Of a DNA stretch of 64,000 nucleotides, positions 57,180 to 64,000 are shown piece by piece (position 1 is the first letter of the stretch; every line of letters starts with the position of its first letter). The notes under the pieces were generated by a model. The model was not told where the DNA came from. It saw nothing but the letters and a program-made list of their open reading frames with translations, and searched no databases. The DNA is from Mariannaea sp. PMI_226. Lineage: Eukaryota; Ascomycota; Sordariomycetes; Hypocreales; Nectriaceae. Where the stretch lies: assembly GCA_024336345.1 (NCBI GenBank), contig JANFOG010000001.1, positions 3,658,001-3,722,000 of the forward strand, read 5' to 3'. The translations under genes were made by a program, and so were the position numbers.

Positions 57180-58067
57180 AGACGGTCCAATATCAGATCC
57201 TTGCCTGGCGGACAGGATGGCGGTTTTTTGGATGAATGCCGAAGCAAGCTGAAGGTGCAGTTTGAGAGAAAGACGTAAGGCAGTGCAGCGACTTGTTGTG
57301 AGCCAACGTCGGAGGAGTAGATGTCGAGGAGAAGGGGCGGAGAAGAAAGAAGAGGTGCGCTGGTGATGTTTCCAAGCGACGGCGTGAAACGAGAAAGGGG
57401 GTACAACAGTGAGGGTCAGGAGCTGAGCAGTCGCGTAGAAGGAGAAAATCCAAGATAGTTGCAGGCAGTCTGATTGATCGTCGCAGCCTTCAGTGGTTAC
57501 TGAATCGCTTCGTCAAGATTGAAATGTGAGAGCTAGCATACGGCTGGCTGGGTCGGTTGGTTGGTTGGTTAGTCGAATGGCTGGACGGAGGATCAATAGG
57601 AAACAACAGACCCAAAGACAACAAACGACAGACGCTCTGTTCGCTCATTCGACCGCTGGAGGGCACCCTCCCCTCTCCCCTGAAGCTTTCCGCCTGGCCA
57701 CTGAGTGGAGCAGCACTCAGCGGGCTGCGGTGCAAGGAACCCAAATTTGGGGGCCCCCGCGATAGCTTGCCACCAGCCAATAGTAGGGCCCACTACTGGC
57801 AAGCATGGGTGCTTTAGCCGCCCAACTTGCCAATCTGGAGATGACGAAGCGGGGCAGCCATCATCGTCACAAAGGTCGGTCGCACAGATTGCTCCAGTTG
57901 CTCTCCGTAAAATGGATTCACGCCCGATCTTTTGGACGCGTACAATGACCTAAGAGATTTCTAACTCTTCAGTTTATGAAGCTGGGAGTTCAACAATTTA
58001 CGAGTCTGTTCATCTTCATAGACGTTAGAGGCATTATTTATTAAATCATGCAGCTTCATCGAAAGCT
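57180..58067. promoter_or_regulatory. Leader and promoter of the Whi2-like gene
   Basis: The minus strand is C/T-rich from 57180 to about 57440. A 7-residue upstream reading frame starts with the ATG at 57539. A GGTT tandem repeat lies at 57555-57570. The part near 58000 is the 3' end of the G-patch gene. See the Whi2-like entry for a possible extra 5' exon at 57648-57542. Confidence 0.5.
57555..57570. repeat. (GGTT)4 repeat
   Basis: Four tandem ggtt units inside the upstream region of the Whi2-like gene. Confidence 0.85.
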
Positions 58068-60239
58068 TTATTCGCTATCGCTATCTCCAAAAATCGCCCG
58101 CAGCACTTCTTCATGAGCCGCCGTTCCCTCTACAGCTTCATTCTTGTCTGGATTGATGCCAACTTCAGGTTCCACAGGCAGTGGGAGTGTCGGCGTGGCC
58201 ATTATAGGACCATTCTCTATTGCCTTTATCTCTCTTGATATAGGCCGCGAGGTTGGCTGCATCTCTGCATCTCGGTCCGCCCACACCGATCCTTCTTCGG
58301 TTGCCCTTGAATTGGGAGTCGCTTCTGGTTCATTGTCTGGTCGTGAATGTGCAGGTGCCTTCACGTTGAAGCGCTTACATAAGAGCCGTGTAGGGAAAAA
58401 ATCCTTGACGTTCCTAGTCAGCTTCCCATACATACCAACCTTAGCTGCCTCCTCTGCGGGATCACCTAGATTTGGCTCAGGTTTGGATAGCAATTCTGTG
58501 TTCACCGATCCGTCTGTCGATATTGGTAATGCCTTCTTTGCCGTCGTAAACCGAGATGCCATGAATCCAGTCATCGGTTTGAAGATTCTGGCGCAGTTAT
58601 GAAACTCTCCAAGCTCGCGCAAAAAATCGCCATCCGCCATACCCTTAGGCCGATATGGCAACGGCTGGCTCCCTGTCGCGAAATGCTCCAAGTACGTCCT
58701 GTATCGAGCCTTCTTGGCTTCATCATCGGCGTACGGCCCTGAAGAGCCCCGTGATATCGCAGCCACGGCCGTCTCCCGGTCTAGCTTCGGCGCTTGATCC
58801 CATAGCGTTTGTTGGTTTTCTTCCTCAGACAAAACACGACCTCCCGAAAGCTCTCCAAGTCCGGGAGGTAGACTCTGGTTCCCAGACGCCACGGCAAGCC
58901 GGTCACGAGCCGAGCTCGAAATGAAATCAAAAACTGATTTCCCTGGCAAACCCTTCTCTCCAAGAAGTGCAGCTCTTGATTTCGCGTCATGAGTTGATGC
59001 CTTGGCGGCGTCCGCTGTAGACACATACGATGACACATTTGCCTCTCCTAATACCTTCTTTGATGATATCCAACCCGGGGGGATAGGCGGTGGCTCATAT
59101 TGCAGGAAAATGTCGGTCAATTCCTCCACAGCTTTAGCCAGAATGAATCCATCCAAGGGTAAACGTCCGTCATGACAACGCCCAAGGCCACTACCAGCTC
59201 GTGCTGTTTTCGACAAAAACATTGGTGTATTTCGTAATGATGGATTGACCGCGGCGGTAGCTTTTTTGCCCTTCTTCTTTTTCTTATCGCCTCCGATGAC
59301 CCGGTTATATCTGATCTTTGGGCCAATTTCGTACGGGTCCTCGTCATCTGATCCTGTGTCATTGAGGATTCCAACACCGATTCCTCCATTTTTAGAAATA
59401 GCTTTCTTTTTAGTCAAAGGATTTGTGTGTGTGTTGGGTATGCCTCCCGCAAACGCATCGTCCTCCTCGTCCTCGTCTTCCGTTATACCGGCTGCAGTGT
59501 TGAGATTGTTGGCGCTCAAGCCTGTAAGCTTAGCTTCTCCTTCGTGTCCTAGACCTTTACGGTCAATCTTACGAACAAATTGGATCATCTTGGCGTCTTC
59601 GGGGGCAAATAAATGCGTCTCCCCGGCCTCGGAACCGGATCCTGCAAGATGTAACCGCGCACTACGTCGAACTTTGGGTCCAATGCCTTGACCGTGCTTC
59701 CAACCCATCTTTTGTAGAAGCCTCAATCCCATAGTATCACCTTCTACTTTAAATATTCCCAAAAGACCCCCCATCTTGCGTTCCTGAGTGGATGATCCGA
59801 GGCCAGCAAAAGCCTGAGAAGTCTGAACATTCTGAGCTTCGGCTGCATCAGCCAAGTCCTCTTCATCCATGTAATCCTCAGGCTGCCTCTCTGGATTCTG
59901 TTTTGACTTATAATCATGTCGATTGGTACGGCTCGAGACAAAAGCTGAAGGCGTCCAGCCTTCCTTAGAACCGACAGTGTTAAAGTATCTGTTCAGAGTC
60001 ATGTCAACGTCTTGTCTGTCGCATCCGGTCTGAATTCTAGCTTACCCTGCGCTCCAGCCGCCAGTGAAGGCGCCATGAAGGCGCTTGCGTCCCCGCTCAT
60101 CTCTCACCTCCTGCTTCCACAGCGGCAAATAAGAGCCATCATCGCGTGTCTGCGTTTCATCAGGCAGTGGAGTACCGAAGGTGGCGTATGGCGCGTGAAG
60201 ATCAGCCTCGTAACTCGCACGGGATCGTTTGTAGGACAT
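58068..60239 (-). CDS. GPATCH1 / TGH-type G-patch protein
   Basis: Two exons, 60239-60046 and 59988-58068, giving 704 residues. The join rebuilds [21 protein letters not shown], the hallmark of the GPATCH1/TOUGH (DUF1604) N-terminus (cited here across the intron). The protein starts [20 protein letters not shown] and has [16 protein letters not shown] just before the join. The G-patch lies at about 148-170 ([19 protein letters not shown]). Downstream are [15 protein letters not shown] and [10 protein letters not shown] segments, and a late domain with [11 protein letters not shown] and MASRFT. Family members associate with spliceosomal complexes and usually stimulate DEAH helicases through the G-patch; the protein should be nuclear. 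The ATG at 60239 gives the family start; no conserved sequence lies upstream. Confidence 0.92.
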
Positions 60240-60719
60240 GGGACTAGGGTACTGGAGCGTCTTCGAGGTAACGCTGATCGTGTAGTGGCATCGGAGAGAT
60301 GTCGTCGAGAAGGAACGGTTCGCAAAACGCTGTGTTGGAAATGCGACCACTGGCACTAAAGTGTTTGGAAGCTATGACCCAAACGCTGGAGATCGCAGGA
60401 GTTGTCCAATGGATTTTCTTATCGATAAAGGATACGGCCAGGCATCATCCTAGATACGGATGGTACGTACTCGATAAACGGGTACCAGATTAATCTGTAC
60501 AGTCCTCCTTATTCTAGGCGAGGGAACTCGACAGTGCCCCATGCCAACCTTGTTCATGTAGCCTATACTGTCCAGGCAAACTGATTTACCAACGTGGTAA
60601 ATAGGTAAGGTACCATAGTACTTTCGTCGCTGAGACTCACGGTACCACTTAGGCTACATTAGTACGCCATGGAATGATGCCACGGTTTGCTATGCTGTCA
60701 AATGTGGGAAGAAGATTAC

Positions 60720-61390
60720 AAAGTTAGGGCTTGGGGCTTAAGAATGGCTTCAGACACGCGTATTGAGGGGAAACATCTTCAAGACGTGGCCTTGAACTGG
60801 ACGTGGCCGATGATAGGCATTCTCCAAGCCCTCCAATAAAAGTTGGCAGCCCACTCATGTCACTGATCCAAAGTGACCCAAGACCAATCGACCATGTTGG
60901 ATAATGCAAGGGGATACATACACCCAGTGAATTGTGCCATTTTCTCACCCAGCAAGCCGAACCATGGTGAATAAAAAACTAAGTGCGAGCATAGTGTTTT
61001 ATCATTTGCTTATGGATCGGACAGGGCTTCGGCTTGGATGATGCACATGTGTACTCTATGCAGGAGCAAAAACTTCGTAATGCGCACCTACACGTGGATG
61101 AACTAGATAGCTTGTTGATAATCAGCCCAGGCTGACAATCCAGTTCATAGTTGGTTGTTTTATAATCTCCACCAGCGAAAGCGGGATGATGCCTGTGGCA
61201 GACAGGTTGCCATGGTCGTTCCAAACCATCTCTCTGCCCTCTCCGCTGCAAGAGCAAATTTCGCTCTGGTTTCTGGACCCTTTCTTGTCCTGGTCTAGGT
61301 ATAAGCGGCCATATATGATTTGCAGGGAGGATCCATTAACGAACCAGGAAACTGCCGCAGGTGAGTTGCGGGAGATCGATGAGTGAGCTG
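60720..61390 (-). pseudogene. Possible decayed fucose-specific-lectin-like gene remnant
   Basis: On the minus strand a stretch at about 61390-61140 reads PAAVSWFVNGSSLQI, then YLDQD, then SEICSCSGEG and HGNLSATGI. The spacing and residues recall one blade of the fungal AAL-type fucose-binding beta-propeller. Further minus-strand fragments in other frames, such as ENGTIHWVYV and GLGSLWISD near 60860-60960, recall a second blade. The pieces lie in different frames with stops between them, and there is no start, so this would be a broken copy. The match is from memory of the family pattern, and the region may be chance. I would not call it a working gene. Confidence 0.3.
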
Positions 61391-63512
61391 TGCATGGCTG
61401 CACTGCATGGTGCCTTACATGACACTCTACAGTACGAGTTTGTGGTATCATGTATCGGCGATGTTTCTGTACTAAAATACGATAGGTATCCGTAGTATAT
61501 CCGTGTTCCCTCGTTACCATTTTGAGGTGCAATTATTTATAGAATTGGCGCGGTCGGGACACGAGAGCAAACCGAAGCGGAGAGTGGGAAGAGGGCAGAC
61601 ATAATCGACGCACCTAGCCCCAAGACGGGCAGCATCAAGGTGAGTGTGGGCTTGGCACATCACGGTTGTCCCCTTTCTAAATGGGTATTGATGGACGCTG
61701 GGCACCCGTGTGTCCTCTCTGATTGCAGTTGAAATCGTCTGAAACCTGATATCGCACAAGTTCGCTCTGCAGAGCTATTCAGAAGCCGTACACTGGCGCA
61801 CACGTACGTACGTGCCACATACCTACTTGCTCGCATGGCATGGATGTCGCATTGCATCGCGTCACATCACATCAGGTTGGGGATCGATAGATGGGTCGTT
61901 TTAACACATGCAATTAGCATCGTGAGTACGGATACATCGATTCTAATTGCTACATAATTATTTGTGCTCCGTAGGTAGGTAACCTTGTGTGAAATGCCAA
62001 GATGCAGCGTGCAGACACCCTTTTAATATTGCTAGGGACGGCCATGCCCATGCCCACGGATCTCAAGCTACTGGACTCCATCGATCCCAGAAGCAATAAC
62101 CAAGCATCGAGTGCTCTCTCAATCTCACCTCTCACTTCCTCCCCCCCCCAGTCACTTTCGAAGTAGTCCCCTTGTCCCAGCCCCTCATCAACCCTCGTTG
62201 TCAAGCCACCTAATAAATTTGCCCATCTACAAATATCCACTTCACCATCGCTCGCTCGTTGAGTCAAACGGTGCTACAGAAAGAAAAGAAAGGTGCTTGG
62301 GTGCTACATATATGCGGAGTGGGAGCCTGAGAGAAAAGGGGCTTACTATGAGAAAGGGGTCCGTCTTTTGTTGGAGGGAAGACTTTCGTATGGAGTTGGG
62401 TTCCTCAGCTGATAACGACTCCCCTTTGAGCTGAGTACCGCACAATACACACAAAGTATCGTGCCTGCTGTATTTGGTGATGTACGGTTTGGGGCTGTTG
62501 GACAAATATAACAGCTGGCTGCAAGCCACCAAAGTAAAAAGGACGCATGCACTCGGTTCCAGCCACGAGACAAGGTGTGCGCTGAGATACAAGGGTAGTA
62601 CATGCTTTGGGGAATGCCTCGTGCTTCCTCCAAAGTCAGCTTAGGTATACAAAAGTACCCCCCGACCAAGGACACACTGAACCTCTTTCGCTTGGTATCC
62701 GTAAATGGGGAGACGGGATGGTGTCGTCAGGCACTCAGGGGGTCAAGCCGTTGAAGGAGGGTGGGTGATGGCCGTCAGGGCGCCGGAATTGGCTGTACGC
62801 TGTACGTTAGCTGCGTCGGTAGTGGAGTGGGCGAAGTGACGTCCTCCATCACCTTTGTGTGCCCCATCCACTGAGACAGAGCTGCGTGCAGCGTAGCCGG
62901 GCTTATCCTGGACGCGCTGAGCAGTCTGGTCTTGCATCCATCCCGTCCTCTGGGACCTGGCACCAAGTGTCCACTAACAGGGAATGGGTCCCAAGAGTCC
63001 CAAGATAGATCTTTGCCCAGGGAAAAGGCCATTTTCCCGCCCCCCAAGTCGCGACTCAGCGCAGCACGCATCAGTTGGATATATGGGATTCTTTTTTCTC
63101 ACTCGTTTGCAGCCTTCTTTCCCTCCTTTTCTTTCTTTCCCTGTTTCCTCCTTCCTTCCCTTCCCTCTTCTCGATCATTATCACTGTCGTCGATTAGATT
63201 ATTCTGTTTTGGTTTTTTGGCCTTTTTTCGTTCAATCATTTTCGACAGTTGACCTCAACCAACCTGGGCTTGAATTCAGCCGGTTTTGCGCCCTCCCCAC
63301 CTGTTCCGCCTGCCGACTTCGGTATTACAGTACGTATGTGACAGATTCCAGGTTTCCGTCCTTTGCAACCTAATATGGGATAAAGAAAGGGATCAGACGT
63401 CTCTAGTACATCACTTGCCAACGATTAAAGTGCCGTATTCCCTACCGAGTACTTACGTAGTAGGGGCTAGGACTTCGCTCGCATAGCCCATCTATCTGGA
63501 AGCGGACCATTT

Positions 63513-63562
63513 GCCTAGGTACCTTACCTACGTACGTACCTTTACAGTACCTAAGGTACCTC
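63513..63562. repeat. Cluster of GTACCT / AGGTAC palindromic pieces
   Basis: Within 50 bases are cctaggtacctt, acctacgtacgtacct and cagtacctaaggtacct. The same core recurs near 24432, 25451, 29708 and 60610. It lies about 140 bases upstream of the ATG at 63700. Confidence 0.6.
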
Positions 63563-63699
63563 ATCCAGCACAGGGCTGCCCGCCCATACAAGGAGACCGC
63601 CGTATCTACCACTCATCCAACTCTACAACACCACCTTTGACCTTGCATTGCATATTACATCCCCCATCACCCCGTCCAAGACTACGCATTGTAGGCAGA

Positions 63700-64000
63700 A
63701 TGAGCACCAGAACAGCTGCTTCTGCAGCTGATTATTCTTCGCGAGAGCCACCATCCCGAAGCTACTCAACCCGCTCAACCCGCTCAACCCGTTCAGGAAG
63801 GCCCCCGCCAGTGTCTGTCACCGGTGCTGCTCCTGGCGCCGACGCTGGCTCAGGTACAGGCTCTGTCACGGGCGCTGGTCCTGGCAGCGCAAGGGCTGCA
63901 CCAATTCCCTCTGCCTCCACCAACCTTTCTCCCTCCCACCACCAACTGGCTGCTCGTCAACTCTCCTCTTCACACTCACACTCACACTCGCACTCGCCCT
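63700..64000 (+). CDS. N-terminus of an unidentified gene, cut by the window end
   Basis: An ATG at 63700 opens a frame of 100 codons with no stop before the window ends. The residues are low-complexity: SYSTRSTRSTRSG from a DNA repeat ctcaacccg at about 63765-63795, a Gly/Ala/Pro/Thr-rich stretch, and a final SHSHSHSHSHS run from tandem cactca units. A C/T-rich leader (63110-63235) and the GTACCT cluster precede it, as expected for a promoter and leader. No domain is visible yet, so no product can be named. A different start or an intron within the repeat cannot be ruled out. Confidence 0.6.
   Translation, partial: MSTRTAASAADYSSREPPSRSYSTRSTRSTRSGRPPPVSVTGAAPGADAGSGTGSVTGAGPGSARAAPIPSASTNLSPSHHQLAARQLSSSHSHSHSHSP

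Larger units (their letters stand above)
60240..63699. other. 3.5 kb divergent intergenic region
   Basis: Between the G-patch gene (-) and the truncated gene (+). It holds the lectin-like remnant described separately, a C/T-rich leader at about 63110-63235 and a cluster of GTACCT palindromic pieces at 63513-63562. I see no intact gene. Confidence 0.5.

Overview
The window reads as nuclear DNA of a filamentous ascomycete (Pezizomycotina), most likely a sordariomycete. The genes are broken by short introns of about 50-120 bp with GTAAGT/GTATGT-type donors, CTAAC-like branch sites and AG acceptors. Gene spacing is wide, leaders are pyrimidine-rich, and several genes belong to families typical of these fungi: PEX20, a two-module FUSC protein, a Pth11-like rhodopsin-fold protein and a PDR-type ABC transporter. 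I could not fix the genus. All exon joins below were worked out by hand from frame, splice consensus and family sequence.

Layout. 1-7.3 kb: an Ost-alpha/DUF300 membrane protein (+), a secreted Crh/GH16 cell-wall transglycosylase (-) and an unrecognised Ser/Pro-rich protein (-). 7.3-14.0 kb: a 6.8 kb stretch with no convincing gene. 14.0-23.3 kb: a single-pass membrane protein (+), PEX20 (-), SEC13 (+; the pair is divergent) and a GPI-anchored glucose/sorbosone-dehydrogenase-like quinoprotein (-). 26.2-38.0 kb: a FUSC/aromatic-acid-exporter-like protein (-), a Pth11-like membrane protein (-), a Dal5-type MFS permease (+) and an FAD monooxygenase (+). 39.4-43.6 kb: cytosolic tyrosyl-tRNA synthetase (-) and a copper amine oxidase with a peroxisomal C-terminus (-). 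45.1-54.0 kb: a C2H2 zinc-finger protein (+) and a full-size PDR ABC transporter (+). 54.8-60.2 kb: an intron-containing tRNA-Glu(CTC) (-), a Whi2-like BTB protein (-) and a GPATCH1/TGH G-patch protein (-). 60.7-61.4 kb: a possible decayed lectin-like remnant. 63.7-64.0 kb: the N-terminus of a gene that runs off the window.

Function. Housekeeping genes (SEC13, PEX20, TyrRS, GPATCH1) alternate with accessory genes. The accessory genes between 26 and 44 kb (exporter, candidate receptor, anion permease, aromatic hydroxylase, amine oxidase) would fit uptake and breakdown of aromatic or nitrogen-containing compounds, but nothing in the sequence proves they act together. The items most worth a second look are the Whi2-like gene, which has no usable in-frame ATG where its protein should begin; the Crh enzyme, with a Thr/Lys repeat and a His-rich tail instead of a GPI signal; the zinc-finger protein, with three copies of a KKRL-type motif; and the lectin-like remnant.
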